From Acidimicrobiales bacterium (lineage in GTDB: Bacteria > Actinomycetota > Acidimicrobiia > Acidimicrobiales > SZUA-35), in the NCBI GenBank assembly GCA_020630195.1, contig JAHDBV010000006.1, forward strand, positions 1-64,000: DNA of 64,000 nucleotides, given 5' to 3'. A model generated the notes under the pieces. The model had not been told where the DNA came from, did no database searches, and saw nothing but the letters and a program-made list of their open reading frames with translations. Position numbers and translations under genes: made by a program. Position 1 is the first letter of the stretch; each line of letters begins with the position of its first letter. Shown piece after piece: positions 1 through 8,975 of this stretch.

Positions 1-38
1 TCGCTCAGCAGCCAGAATTCATCAGGGAACCAACCCAT
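1..38 (-). CDS. 5' end of a gene downstream of the OmpA gene, cut by the window edge
   Basis: An ATG shares its A with the TGA of the OmpA-family gene (TGATG), and the frame runs off the window after 12 codons (MGWFPDEFWLLS). Stop-start coupling of this kind usually marks the next gene of an operon. In mycobacteria the ArfA OmpA protein is followed by the small membrane protein ArfB, so an ArfB-like partner is a reasonable guess. Twelve residues, rich in aromatic and hydrophobic ones, are not enough for a family assignment. Confidence 0.4.
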   Translation of the reverse strand, partial: MGWFPDEFWLLS

Positions 39-1429
39 CACACGCCCTCCTTGGCAACGATTTCGACTCGCCGGTTCGTCTGACGCCCTTCGGGGGTGTC
101 GTTGTCGGCGATGGGCTCGGACTCTCCGAAGCCCTGGGGGGTCAGACGATCGGCGTCGATCCCCCGTGCGATCAGTGCATTCACCACCGCGGTGGCCCGG
201 GACTCGCTCAACTCCTGGTTGAGGGCCTCGTCACCGTCGGAATCGGTGTGTCCGTTGACGTCGACGCTCACCTCGGGGAAGCGGGTGAGCACCTCGCCGA
301 TGCGGTCGATGAGTTCCTCGGTCTCGGCGGTCGGCGTGGCCGTGCCGGTGACGAACTCGATCGTGCAGCATTCGAACAGTGCGTCGAGCTCGGCCTGGGC
401 CAACTCGGTGGTGCTCGCCTCGGGAGCCTCGAGATCGAGGGTCACGTTCGGACGATCACCCAGGGCGGCGCGGATGGCGTCCGCATCCTCGGCGGAGGCG
501 GCCACACCGGTGACCGTCACCTGGTCGAAGTCGACCGAGATCGAACCCTCGTCGAGGCCGTTGCCGAAGAAGCGGCGGGCATCGGAGACGTCCCGGCCGA
601 CGTTGTCGCCGACCACGAGGTTCTCGCCGGTGGTGGCATCGACACCGAACAGCACGCTGACGTAGTCGAAGTTCTCCGGGGTGGCTCCGTCGCTCTGGCT
701 CCACCCGGCGCCGTCGTAGGCGAAGGTGAAGGCGGCCGGGTCGGGCTCGGCGGGTGCGGGCTCGCCACCGATGTCGAGGACGACATCGTCGCGGTCGCCG
801 AACTGGGCCTGGAGCCGGTTGAAGGCATCGGCGTCCGCCGGCACACCCGTGATCCGGACCCGCGCGCCGTCGATGACGGTGATGGTGCCCTCGGGCAGGT
901 CGGCGCCGATCGCCGGGATGGCGTCCTCGACCGCCGAGGCGGCGTTGGCGGTCAGTGTGTACTGCTCACCGGCGGCGTAGTCGAACCCGTCGCCCATCGC
1001 GTCGCCGATGGAGGCGCTGCGGTCGGCCGGCAACGTGCCGTTGCCGGACAAGCCCGAGGCACCCCAGGCGACGCTGAACTCCGCCGGGATCTCGGCGACC
1101 TCGGCATCGTCGGCGGCCGGCACCACGGCGGCGCCGGTGCGTTCGACCTCGACGTCACGTACACCGCGGATCGCCTCGATGTCCTCGACGAGGTCGTCGA
1201 CATCGGCGCCCTCGGGGGCGGTGAGATAGCCGTCCCGGCCGTTGAACTCGATGGAGTAGCCGTCACCGGCGGCAGCCGCCATCGGCGTCGCCTTGTCGGT
1301 CAGTTCCTGCTCCACGTCCGCGCGGACGCCTTCGGCCCCGCCGGGGAAGTAATACGCCAGCGGGGCCACCAGGGTCCCCGCCAACAGTGCGGCCGGGAGT
1401 CCTGCTCCCAGCTTCGCTCGATAGGTCAC
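38..1429 (-). CDS. ArfA-like OmpA-family envelope protein with BON-like repeats
   Basis: The product of about 463 residues has one N-terminal hydrophobic segment (about residues 6-27), a long acidic central region and a C-terminal OmpA-like peptidoglycan-binding domain over the last ~110 residues. That domain shows the typical order FVTGTATPT, VNGHTDSDGDE, LNQELSESRA, LTPQGFGESEP and QTNRRVEI. The centre contains BON-like units with ITG or VTG strands, for example DGARVRITGVPADADAF. A membrane anchor, BON-like centre and OmpA tail match the layout of mycobacterial ArfA/OmpATb (Rv0899). It probably anchors to the membrane and binds peptidoglycan. I chose the GTG at 1429 because GGGAG lies just upstream. 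An ATG at 1483 would add 18 residues without a clear ribosome binding site. It lies 284 bases after sufB and is separated from it by two hairpins. Confidence 0.8.
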   Translation of the reverse strand: MTYRAKLGAGLPAALLAGTLVAPLAYYFPGGAEGVRADVEQELTDKATPMAAAAGDGYSIEFNGRDGYLTAPEGADVDDLVEDIEAIRGVRDVEVERTGAAVVPAADDAEVAEIPAEFSVAWGASGLSGNGTLPADRSASIGDAMGDGFDYAAGEQYTLTANAASAVEDAIPAIGADLPEGTITVIDGARVRITGVPADADAFNRLQAQFGDRDDVVLDIGGEPAPAEPDPAAFTFAYDGAGWSQSDGATPENFDYVSVLFGVDATTGENLVVGDNVGRDVSDARRFFGNGLDEGSISVDFDQVTVTGVAASAEDADAIRAALGDRPNVTLDLEAPEASTTELAQAELDALFECCTIEFVTGTATPTAETEELIDRIGEVLTRFPEVSVDVNGHTDSDGDEALNQELSESRATAVVNALIARGIDADRLTPQGFGESEPIADNDTPEGRQTNRRVEIVAKEGV

Positions 1430-1631
1430 GTTCTGTGCTCCCTCGTTCGCCCAATCGCCACGTTGGTATGACGTGGCAACCATCACATGGTCGCGAAGAA
1501 AACCGCCGGATGCTGCCGAACGGAGGGAACTCTCGACCTGCAGTCGAGATTCACGTTCACGTCCCGTGATGTATCGATGACAGAGCGTGGGATTCTCGAC
1601 CATGGAGCGTGGTCGAGACCCGGAACGCGTG

Positions 1632-1662
1632 CGAGCCGCCACCCCGAAGGGTCGGCGGCTCG
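1632..1662 (-). terminator. hairpin with CGAA loop between sufB and the OmpA gene
   Basis: CGAGCCGCC (1632-1640) pairs with GGCGGCTCG (1654-1662). An inner ACCC/GGGT pairing closes a CGAA tetraloop, with one bulged C. It is the second of two strong stems downstream of sufB. No T-run follows on either strand, so terminator function is inferred from position and stability. Confidence 0.4.
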
Positions 1663-1675
1663 TACGGATCGGGTG

Positions 1676-1706
1676 GTGCTGGTGGCGGCCGGGCCGCCAC
1701 CAGCAC
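1676..1706 (-). terminator. perfect inverted repeat just downstream of sufB
   Basis: GTGCTGGTGGCGGCC (1676-1690) and its exact reverse complement (1692-1706) are separated by one base. The repeat begins eight bases after the sufB stop. A 14-15 bp GC-rich stem directly after a stop codon is typical of actinobacterial terminators lacking a U-tract. No T-run is present. Confidence 0.55.
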
Positions 1707-1713
1707 GGACGGC

Positions 1714-3117
1714 TCAGCCGACCGAGCCCTCCATCTGGAGCTCGATCAGGCGGGACCACTCCACGGCGTACTCCATCGGCAGTGTCCGGGTCACGGGCTC
1801 GATGAACCCGTTCACGACCATGCCCATCGCCTGCTCCTCGGAGAGCCCACGGCTCATGAGATAGAAGAGCTGCTCGTCGGCCACCCGGGACACGGTGGCC
1901 TCGTGGCCGATCTGTGCGTCGGCCGCACCGATCTCCATGTAGGGGTAGGTGTCCGAGATCGACTCGTCATCGAGGATGAGTGCGTCGCACTGGACGTGGC
2001 TCTTGCAGCCGTAGGCGTCGTCCTCGACCCGGACGAGGCCGCGGTACGACGAGCGCCCACCGGCCGACGAGATCGACTTCGACACGATCTTCGACGAGGT
2101 CTCGGGGGCGGCGTGCACCATCTTGGCGCCCGTGTCCTGATGCTGCCCGTTGCCGGCATAGGCGACGGAGAGCACCTCGCCGGTGGCCTTCGGGCCGGCG
2201 AGCCAGATGGCCGGGTACTTCATCGTGAGGCGGGAGCCGATGTTGCCGTCGATCCACTCCATGTGGCCGGCCTCTTCGACCCAGGCCCGCTTGGTCACGA
2301 GGTTGAACACGTTGTTCGACCAGTTCTGGATGGTCGTGTAGGTGACGTGGGCGTGGGGCTTCACCACGATCTCCACCACGGCGGAGTGCAGCGAGTCGGA
2401 GGTGTAGACCGGGGCCGAGCAGCCCTCGATGTAGTGCACCTTCGAACCCTCGTCGGCGATGATCAGGGTCCGCTCGAACTGACCCATGTTCTCCGCGTTG
2501 ATGCGGAAGTAGGCCTGGAGCGGCATCTCGACCTCGACACCCGGCGGCACGTAGATGAACGAGCCACCCGACCACACCGAGGTGTTGAGCGCCGAGAACT
2601 TGTTGTCGTTCATCGGGATGACCTTCCCGAAGTACGGCTTGACCAGCTCGGGGTACTCACGCAGCGCCGTGTCCATGTCGCAGAACACGACACCTTGGCG
2701 CTCGAGATCCTCACGGTTGCGGTGGAAGACCACCTCGGACTCGTACTGGGCCGTCACACCGGCCAGGTACTTGCGCTCCGCTTCGGGGATACCCAGCTTC
2801 TCGTAGGTGTCCTTGATGGCGTCGGGGAGGTCCTCCCAGGCGTCCACCTGCCCCTCGGTGGGCTTGATGTAGTAGTAGATGTCGTCGAAGAAGATCTCCG
2901 ACATGTCGCCACCCCAGTCGGGCATGGGCCGCTTCTCGAAGTGGCGGAGCGACTTCAGGCGACGCTCCAGCATCCAGTCGGGCTCACCCTTCATGTACGA
3001 CATCTCGCGCACGATGTCGGTGTTGATGCCCTTCTTGGGCTTGAAGACGTAGTCCTCTTCGTCACTCCAGCCGAGCTTGTACTTGCCGAGATCGAGTGAG
3101 TCGACGGTGCTGGTCAT
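1714..3117 (-). CDS. sufB: Fe-S cluster assembly scaffold protein SufB
   Basis: This 467-residue protein is full-length SufB, the beta-helical scaffold of the SufBCD complex that builds Fe-S clusters in the cytoplasm. Recognisable stretches are [43 protein letters not shown] and the C-terminal region around [14 protein letters not shown]. The Cys in that last stretch corresponds to the conserved SufB Cys. The mycobacterial homologue Rv1461 carries an intein; none is present here. The ATG start has GGAG upstream. The gene stands alone: sufC, sufD, sufS and sufU are not adjacent, the upstream neighbour is divergent, and hairpins follow the stop. In most bacteria sufB is cotranscribed with sufD and sufC, so these presumably lie elsewhere. 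Confidence 0.95.
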   Translation of the reverse strand: MTSTVDSLDLGKYKLGWSDEEDYVFKPKKGINTDIVREMSYMKGEPDWMLERRLKSLRHFEKRPMPDWGGDMSEIFFDDIYYYIKPTEGQVDAWEDLPDAIKDTYEKLGIPEAERKYLAGVTAQYESEVVFHRNREDLERQGVVFCDMDTALREYPELVKPYFGKVIPMNDNKFSALNTSVWSGGSFIYVPPGVEVEMPLQAYFRINAENMGQFERTLIIADEGSKVHYIEGCSAPVYTSDSLHSAVVEIVVKPHAHVTYTTIQNWSNNVFNLVTKRAWVEEAGHMEWIDGNIGSRLTMKYPAIWLAGPKATGEVLSVAYAGNGQHQDTGAKMVHAAPETSSKIVSKSISSAGGRSSYRGLVRVEDDAYGCKSHVQCDALILDDESISDTYPYMEIGAADAQIGHEATVSRVADEQLFYLMSRGLSEEQAMGMVVNGFIEPVTRTLPMEYAVEWSRLIELQMEGSVG

Positions 3118-3194
3118 CTGATCGCTCCGAGGCGGTGGGGTGGGTGGTCACGACCGGCGGGGCAGGGCTCGCCGGTCGAATTTCTCCTACGCAG

Positions 3195-3200
3195 ATCGTA
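3195..3200 (-). promoter_or_regulatory. candidate -10 element of sufB
   Basis: On the minus strand TACGAT lies about 80 bases upstream of the sufB ATG, in the only A/T-rich part of the 182-base gap between sufB and the divergent c-di-GMP gene. It fits the actinobacterial TANNNT pattern. No clear -35 box or Fe-S-responsive operator could be identified. Confidence 0.3.
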
Positions 3201-3299
3201 ACAACCCCGGCCCGCCGGACCCCAACGGGGCGGGCGGGTTCACCCGCCGGACGAGCCTCGACCGCTATCGACGGAGCCGGAACGGCCGATGGGGCCGGT

Positions 3300-5666
3300 G
3301 TGGACTCCCCGGCCAGCCGTGACGCATTGGTGCACGCGCTCGACACCCTCGGCGTCGGGCGATTCGTCATCGACCCCGACGACATCATCGTCGACGCCAA
3401 CGAGGTGGCCGCCCGACTGCTCCACCGGGAGCTCGACGATCTGATCGGCGCCCCGTCCACGACGGTCCGCCCCCACGGCCCGCGAAGCAACCGCGCCGCC
3501 GCGGCCCGGACCCGCGCCGTCATCGGCCCCATCCCCCGCCAGTTCGAGACCGACGACGGACCGATCTCGATGAACACGATCGTGCATGCCGACGAGGCCG
3601 GCTTCACCACCGTGCTGCTCCTCGCCATCGACGACCGACGCACGCCGACCGTCGCACGCCACCACCAGGCCGCCATCGACCGCCTCCCCGTCGGGGTGCT
3701 CGAGATCGAACTGGGCGAGGACACCATCCGCACCAACCGGGCCGTCGACGACATGCTCGGGGTCCGCCTCCGCACCGTGAACGACCTCCAGACCCATCTC
3801 GTCGACCCGGACGAGTTCGAGCAGATGGTCGACGACCTCTACGACACCGTCGTGTCGGGCCACTCGGGCGAGGCGGAGTTCGAGCTGCTCGGTGGCGACG
3901 GCCGCATCATCCCCGTGCGCTCCCGCACCCATCTGATCCCGGCCAGCGCCGGGAGCAGCGCCTTTCTCGTGATCACGCTCGAGGACCTCACCGAGTCGAT
4001 CGAGCAGGCCCGGACCACCAGCCGCCTGTACGACATCGTCGACGCCACGACCGACCTGGTCGGCCTCGTCGACCCGAGCACCGGCGAGATCCTCTATCTC
4101 AACGAATCCGCACGCGAACTCACCGGCCGCGACGGCAACGGTCCGGTGTTCGCCGCCGCCCTGTTCACCGACGACAGCGTCGCTCGATTCCGCCCCGATC
4201 TGATGGCCGGGGTCGAGGCCGACGGCTCGTGGCGTGGCGACCTCGAGCTGCTCACCCCCGCCGGGGTGCGGATCCTCGACATGTCCGTGTTCCGCTCCGA
4301 GGGCGACGGCCTGCTCGCCATCCTCGGCCGCGACGTCACCGCCGCCCGGGCGAGCGCGGCCGAACTGGCCCACCGGGCCAACCACGACGAGCTCACCGGC
4401 TTGTTGAACCGCACCGGCCTGCTCGAGACGCTCGCCGACTACGGCGACCGATCGACCCGCTACGCACTCCTCTACCTCGATCTCGACCGGTTCAAGCCGG
4501 TGAACGACACCCACGGACACGCCGCCGGCGACGAACTGCTCATCGCCGTGGCCCGCCGCCTCCAGCGCGAGGTGCGCGTCGGCGACCTCGTCGCCCGGAT
4601 CGGCGGCGACGAGTTCGTCGTCGCCGCCCCCGACGTCGACGCCGACACCGCCCACGATCTCGCCGACCGGCTCCGCGCCGCCATCGCCGAGCCGTTCGGC
4701 ACGAGCGCCGGACGGCACTCCACCACCACCTCGGTCGGTGTCGCCATGTCCGCACCCGGCGAGGAGCCCGAGGCCGTGCTCCGCGACGCGGACGCCGCCC
4801 TCTACGAGGCGAAGTCGGCCGGGCGGGCGAGGGTCGAGTTCTTCTCCGCGTCGATGCGTACCGAGCGCCACACCCGCAACCAGCTCGCCGACGACCTCCG
4901 CGAGGCGATCGACCGCGACGAACTCGACGTGGCCTACCAGCCGCTCGTGTCGATGGCCGACGGTCGCATCGTCGGCGTCGAGGCACTGGCCCGCTGGACC
5001 CATCCGCTCCGCGGTGCGGTCGGCCCCGATGTGTTCATCCCGCTCGCCGAACAACGACGGTTCATCAACGAGGTGGACCGGTTCGTCTGGCACCGTGCCG
5101 TCACCGACCTCACGACCACCGCCCTGCTCGGCGTCGGCGACACCACCACCCCGCTGCGCCTCCACGCCAACCTCTCCGCCTGGCACCTGGCCCGCCGGGA
5201 GGACGTCGTGGCCTCGGTCGAAGGCCTGCTCGCCGAGACCGGCTTCGACCCGTCACGCCTGTGCCTCGAGGTCACCGAGTCCGCGCTCGTCACCGACGAG
5301 GAACGGGCGGCCCGCACGATCCGTGAGCTGCGGGAGCTCGGGATCGAGATCGCCATCGACGACTTCGGCACCGGTTACTCGGGTCTCGGCCTGCTCGCAC
5401 GATTCGATCTCGACGTGTTGAAGATCGATCGCAGCTTCGTCGACCAGATCACCGACGCCGGCCCCGGTGAGGCCATCGCCCGCACCGTCGTCGACCTCGC
5501 CCGGGCCCTCGGGCTCGGCATCGTGGCCGAGGGCGTCGAGCGCGAGGCCCAGGCCGAACGGCTGGCGGCGATGGGCTGCACCGAGGCGCAGGGCTATCTC
5601 TACGACCGTCCGATGACGATCGACGCGCTCCGGACCCGTCTCGCCGAGCCCGGCGCACGCGTCTGA
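3300..5666 (+). CDS. PAS-PAS-PAS-GGDEF-EAL cyclic-di-GMP signalling protein
   Basis: The ~788-residue protein has three PAS-like regions (roughly residues 10-115, 115-235 and 240-355), a GGDEF domain and an EAL domain. The GGDEF signature is intact at residues 435-439 in RIGGDEFVVA. The EAL domain keeps VEALARW (EAL at 561-563), HANLSAWHL, LEVTESAL, AIDDFGTGYSG, VLKIDRSF and IVAEGVE, the metal- and substrate-binding set of active phosphodiesterases. Both synthesis and hydrolysis of c-di-GMP are therefore possible. No transmembrane segment is obvious, so the PAS domains probably sense a cytoplasmic ligand, light or redox signal. The frame is open back to 3096, but that would overlap the divergent sufB start. 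The GTG at 3300, just before PAS1 and after GGGG, is the only plausible nearby start. It ends one base from the convergent carbonic-anhydrase-like gene. Confidence 0.92.
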   Translation: MDSPASRDALVHALDTLGVGRFVIDPDDIIVDANEVAARLLHRELDDLIGAPSTTVRPHGPRSNRAAAARTRAVIGPIPRQFETDDGPISMNTIVHADEAGFTTVLLLAIDDRRTPTVARHHQAAIDRLPVGVLEIELGEDTIRTNRAVDDMLGVRLRTVNDLQTHLVDPDEFEQMVDDLYDTVVSGHSGEAEFELLGGDGRIIPVRSRTHLIPASAGSSAFLVITLEDLTESIEQARTTSRLYDIVDATTDLVGLVDPSTGEILYLNESARELTGRDGNGPVFAAALFTDDSVARFRPDLMAGVEADGSWRGDLELLTPAGVRILDMSVFRSEGDGLLAILGRDVTAARASAAELAHRANHDELTGLLNRTGLLETLADYGDRSTRYALLYLDLDRFKPVNDTHGHAAGDELLIAVARRLQREVRVGDLVARIGGDEFVVAAPDVDADTAHDLADRLRAAIAEPFGTSAGRHSTTTSVGVAMSAPGEEPEAVLRDADAALYEAKSAGRARVEFFSASMRTERHTRNQLADDLREAIDRDELDVAYQPLVSMADGRIVGVEALARWTHPLRGAVGPDVFIPLAEQRRFINEVDRFVWHRAVTDLTTTALLGVGDTTTPLRLHANLSAWHLARREDVVASVEGLLAETGFDPSRLCLEVTESALVTDEERAARTIRELRELGIEIAIDDFGTGYSGLGLLARFDLDVLKIDRSFVDQITDAGPGEAIARTVVDLARALGLGIVAEGVEREAQAERLAAMGCTEAQGYLYDRPMTIDALRTRLAEPGARV

Positions 5667-5667
5667 C

Positions 5668-6186
5668 TCAGTCGATGCGTCGCAGATCGGTGCGATAGGT
5701 CGAGGCACGCTCGGCGTAGGCCGCGGCGGACAACTCGATCAACCCCGCCGGCACCGAGTCGGGCCGGATCTTCGCCGGGATCCCGAGTGCCATCGCACCG
5801 GACGGCACCTCGGTGTCGTTGGTGACGACGGCGTTCGACCCGACCAGCGCGCCCGAGCGCACGACGGCCCGGTGCAACACGATCGAACCATTGCCCACCA
5901 ACGAACCCGACTCGATCGTGCACCCCTCGAGGTGCACGATGTGGCCGATCGTGCAGTCGTCGCCGACCGTGGTCGGCCACTCCGGTGTGGTGTGCAGCAC
6001 CGACCCGTCCTGGATCGAGGTCCGCTCCCCGATCTCGATGTGGCCGCCATCACCTCGCAGCACGGCCTGGGGCCACACCGAGGAACCGGCGCCGATCCGC
6101 ACGTCGCCGATGATCGTGCAGTCCGGATGGATGAAGGCGTCGGGATGGATCGTCGGGACGAGATCGCCGAGGGCGTAGATGGCCAT
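5668..6186 (-). CDS. gamma-carbonic-anhydrase-like hexapeptide-repeat protein
   Basis: The 172-residue protein is a left-handed beta-helix of the YrdA/PaaY/CaiE gamma-carbonic anhydrase family. It has the signatures VWPQAVLRGDGG, SIQDGSVLHT, GHIVHLEGC and GNGSIVL, and hexapeptide periodicity throughout. The His of VLHT and the two of GHIVH are at the metal-ligand positions. Members are trimeric cytosolic metalloproteins; some hydrate CO2 and others hydrolyse CoA thioesters or have unknown roles. Length is normal. The ATG is preceded seven bases upstream by a TAGCCT hexamer and no Shine-Dalgarno, suggesting a leaderless transcript. Confidence 0.88.
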   Translation of the reverse strand: MAIYALGDLVPTIHPDAFIHPDCTIIGDVRIGAGSSVWPQAVLRGDGGHIEIGERTSIQDGSVLHTTPEWPTTVGDDCTIGHIVHLEGCTIESGSLVGNGSIVLHRAVVRSGALVGSNAVVTNDTEVPSGAMALGIPAKIRPDSVPAGLIELSAAAYAERASTYRTDLRRID

Positions 6187-6193
6187 GGGCCGA

Positions 6194-6199
6194 AGGCTA
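6194..6199 (-). promoter_or_regulatory. TAGCCT -10-like hexamer, leaderless start of carbonic-anhydrase-like gene
   Basis: TAGCCT lies 7 bases before the ATG at 6186 on the minus strand. This places the expected transcription start at or next to the start codon. The same arrangement recurs at ten other genes in the window. Confidence 0.45.
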
Positions 6200-6231
6200 G
6201 GAGGCCCCGCAGGCCGGGGCGAGTCCGCCCG

Positions 6232-7200
6232 TCAGCGCAGACCGATGGCCGCGAAGGCGCTGCCGACGGCGGCGAAGACGTCGATGCCCTGGTCCCGCAG
6301 GTCGATGACCAGTGCCGACAGCGACAGCAGCACGAGCAGGGTGATCGTGACGTAGGCGACGGGGACGGCGCGGGTCATGTCGAGACGGATCGAGCGATCC
6401 CGGCGGAGCAACTGGGTGAACCACTCGACGATCACGGTCACGGCGTGGCCACCGTCGAGCGGCGGGAGCGGCAGCAGGTTCACGATGCCGACGGCGGTGG
6501 CGAGGATCCCGAACCAGATCAGGATGCCGGCGCTGCCCGACTCGACGGCCACACGGGTCCACTCGACCTGGGCGACCGGGGAGAGGAACCGGACCGGCGC
6601 CTCGACGTCGGCGTCGACGACCGAGTTGGCATAGGTGGCGGGCTGGGCACCGAGGGCGGCGAACGCCTGGAACGTGCCCTTGATGATGAGCCACACGTTC
6701 TCGTAGCCGGCACGCAGCGAGACCCCCCACGAGTAGCCGTCGACCCGGGCGGCCGCGGCGAAGGCGACGACGGCCGAGACGAGGTTCACGGCGGGTCCGG
6801 CGAGGATGGCGCCGAGGCGCCCGCGGGCCGTGCCGTTGCGGTAGGTGCCGGCCTCGTCGAAGCCGAGGGGCAGCTCCGAGGACGGGGTCATGCCCTCGAT
6901 CTTGACGTAGCCGCCGAGGAAGATGGCCTTGAGCCCGAAGCGGCAGTCGCCGACGTCGACGCCGACGATCTCGGGGCCGAACCCCCAGTAGAACTCGGTG
7001 GGCCGCATCCCGGCGGCCCGGGCGGCGAGGAAGTGGCCGCCCTCGTGGGTGACGATGATGATGCCGAAGATCGCGAGCAGCACGAGCGCGGTGGGCACCC
7101 ACACGGCGAGCACCACGATCGAGGCGATCGTGGCGCCGGCCCATCCCCAGTGGACGGACGGCAGGGTGCGATGGCCGGGCGAGGCGACTGCGCTGGTCAT
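6232..7200 (-). CDS. M50 (site-2 protease/RseP-like) membrane zinc metalloprotease
   Basis: The protein of about 322 residues has several transmembrane segments, the zinc-binding HEGGH in THEGGHFLAARAAG, and a second active-site motif LLPLPPLDGGH near the C-terminus. FLGGYVKI and LAGPAVNL are also typical of the RseP/S2P family. I see no PDZ domain in the loop between the active-site helices, so this is a compact M50 protease. Such proteases cleave membrane-embedded substrates such as anti-sigma factors. The frame extends further upstream, but the ATG at 7200 directly before the first hydrophobic helix is the best start. Its substrate cannot be inferred, because no sigma/anti-sigma pair is nearby. 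Confidence 0.88.
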   Translation of the reverse strand: MTSAVASPGHRTLPSVHWGWAGATIASIVVLAVWVPTALVLLAIFGIIIVTHEGGHFLAARAAGMRPTEFYWGFGPEIVGVDVGDCRFGLKAIFLGGYVKIEGMTPSSELPLGFDEAGTYRNGTARGRLGAILAGPAVNLVSAVVAFAAAARVDGYSWGVSLRAGYENVWLIIKGTFQAFAALGAQPATYANSVVDADVEAPVRFLSPVAQVEWTRVAVESGSAGILIWFGILATAVGIVNLLPLPPLDGGHAVTVIVEWFTQLLRRDRSIRLDMTRAVPVAYVTITLLVLLSLSALVIDLRDQGIDVFAAVGSAFAAIGLR

Positions 7201-7323
7201 GGCCTCGATCACACCACACCCACCCCGCCGTTCGACAGGGGCGGACCTGAGCGGTTGCACCCAACCCCTCAAGCGGGTCGCGAGATCGGGACGGGCGGCC
7301 CGACCGGGGTCGGGCAACCGGAC

Positions 7324-7839
7324 TCAGCCGGCGTAGGTGCCGTACCCACCCTTGAAGAACACCATCGGGTCGGCGTCTTCGTTGACGGTGTCGAGCGCGA
7401 GGACCCGGCCGAGGATGATGTGGTGGTCGCCGCCGTCGAGCACCCGGTCGATCCGGCAGTCGATCCAGGCGAGGACGTCGGGCAGGATCGGCGCACCCGT
7501 GTGGGGCGCGGCGGTCACGTCGACGCCGTCGAACTTGGCGGGATCCCGCGACGCCATCTTCCCGCAGAGCTCGACCTGGTGGGAGCCGAGCACGTTCACA
7601 CAGAAGTGACCGGCGGCTTCGAGGCCGGGCCACGACGAGGAGCCGGTCCCGAGGAAGAAGCCGACGAGCGGCGGGTCGAGCGAGACCGAGGCGAAGGAGC
7701 CGATCGCCACGCCGACGGGTCCGTCGGCACCGGCGGCGGTCACGACCGTGACACCGGTGGGAAATGCGCCGAGCACCCGCCGGAAGTCGGCGGACTCGAT
7801 CACGGGATCGTCGGCGTTGGTGGTGGTGTCGTCGGTCAT
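7324..7839 (-). CDS. flavin reductase-like FMN-binding protein
   Basis: The 171-residue protein matches the flavin reductase domain family (HpaC/NtaB type). It has the N-terminal FRRVLGAFPTGVTVVTA, the flavin-binding stretch GSFASVSLDPPLVGF, and the end stretch DHHIILGRVLAL followed by FFKGGYGTY. These small cytosolic enzymes reduce FMN or FAD with NAD(P)H and often feed two-component monooxygenases. No monooxygenase partner lies adjacent. The ATG at 7839 follows a strong GAGGAGG ribosome binding site. Confidence 0.88.
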   Translation of the reverse strand: MTDDTTTNADDPVIESADFRRVLGAFPTGVTVVTAAGADGPVGVAIGSFASVSLDPPLVGFFLGTGSSSWPGLEAAGHFCVNVLGSHQVELCGKMASRDPAKFDGVDVTAAPHTGAPILPDVLAWIDCRIDRVLDGGDHHIILGRVLALDTVNEDADPMVFFKGGYGTYAG

Positions 7840-7892
7840 GCGGTCCTCCTCGATCGAGGTCGCAGAGTAACCGGTTCGACTCCGGCCGGGCG

Positions 7893-8792
7893 TCAGGAGC
7901 CCGCCACCGGCTCCCGGTCGACGACCGCCGACGGTGCCGCCGGTTCGACGAGGTCGGCCGTGCCGGAGGTGAGGACCAGCCCCTCGCGCGCCACGACGAT
8001 CTCCGGGCCGCCGTCGGGCACCGCGGCTCGCAGCTCGGCGGCCATGGCCTCGACCTGTGCGTCGTCGTGGAGCGGGTCGTGGTGGAACAGCACCAACCGG
8101 CGGGCGCCGGCGGCGAGGGCCACTTCGAGGGCGAACGCCGGGGTCGAGTGGCCCCACGTCGCCTTCTGGACGAACTCCTCGGGTGTGTACTGCGCGTCGT
8201 GGATCAACACGTCGACGTCGCGGCAGAGCTCGACGACGGCCGCGGCGGGCACGAAGTCGTCCGGCTGCTGATGGTCGGGCAGATAGGCGACCGACCCGCC
8301 GGCGTGGTCGACCCGGTACCCGTTGGTCGCGCCGACGTGGTCGACGGGCGCGACGGTCACCGTCGCCTCGCCGACCGGCATCGATCCGTCGGCGAGTTCG
8401 ACGAAAGTGACATCGGCCGGGAGCACGCTGAGTTCGATGGGGAACAGCGGCGGGCGGACGAACGACTGGATCTCCTCCGCGAGCGAGGTCTCCTGCGGGG
8501 GTCCGACGAAGGTGAGGTGGTTGCCGGCCCGCAGCACCGGGGCGAAGAACGGCAGACCCTGGATGTGGTCCCAGTGCAGGTGGCTCACGAGCGCCGTCGC
8601 CGCGGTGGGCGGCTCGTCGCGCCCACAGAGATGCTCCCCGGCGTAGCGCAGGCCCGTGCCGAGATCGAGCACGATCGGCTCGGTGCCCGGCACCTCCACG
8701 AGCACACAGCTCGTGTTGCCGCCGACGCCCGCGGTGTCCGGGCACGAACACGGCGTCGAACCCCGCACTCCGAAGAAGCTGATCTCGAGCAT
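7893..8792 (-). CDS. metallo-beta-lactamase-fold hydrolase
   Basis: The 299-residue protein begins MLEISFFGVRGSTP and has the MBL-fold metal motif HLHWDH. It also has downstream His/Asp ligands in PVDHVG, HDAQYTP, GHST and LFHHDP. This resembles the PhnP / class-II cyclic nucleotide phosphodiesterase-like branch of the superfamily. It is probably a cytosolic phosphodiesterase or hydrolase of unknown substrate. The frame extends 29 codons upstream, but the ATG at 8792 starts exactly where homologues start. It is transcribed divergently from the thioredoxin-like/UGSC pair. Confidence 0.85.
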   Translation of the reverse strand: MLEISFFGVRGSTPCSCPDTAGVGGNTSCVLVEVPGTEPIVLDLGTGLRYAGEHLCGRDEPPTAATALVSHLHWDHIQGLPFFAPVLRAGNHLTFVGPPQETSLAEEIQSFVRPPLFPIELSVLPADVTFVELADGSMPVGEATVTVAPVDHVGATNGYRVDHAGGSVAYLPDHQQPDDFVPAAAVVELCRDVDVLIHDAQYTPEEFVQKATWGHSTPAFALEVALAAGARRLVLFHHDPLHDDAQVEAMAAELRAAVPDGGPEIVVAREGLVLTSGTADLVEPAAPSAVVDREPVAGS

Positions 8793-8975
8793 CGGTCGAC
8801 GTGTCCCCCTCGTCGCCGACCGTGACGGCGGCGACGTTGCCCGACAGTAGTGAAGGGCGACGCTGCGTGAACAGGGCACGTGACGAAGGTCTCATTTCCC
8901 GGTGCAAGGAGTTGCGTCCCGGCGGGACGGGTCGGCCACTTGCATCCGACGGTGACGACGGTGGAGCCTGCACCC

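Noticed and set aside
3096-3299. Longer N-terminus of the PAS-GGDEF-EAL protein starting at 3096
   Set aside because: It would overlap the divergent sufB start, has no domain, and reads as Pro/Arg/Gly-rich sequence typical of untranslated GC-rich DNA.
7866-7890. GGTTCGACTCC resembling a tRNA T-arm
   Set aside because: The gap between the neighbouring coding regions is only 53 bases. The stem does not pair over five bases, and no anticodon or acceptor stem can be built.
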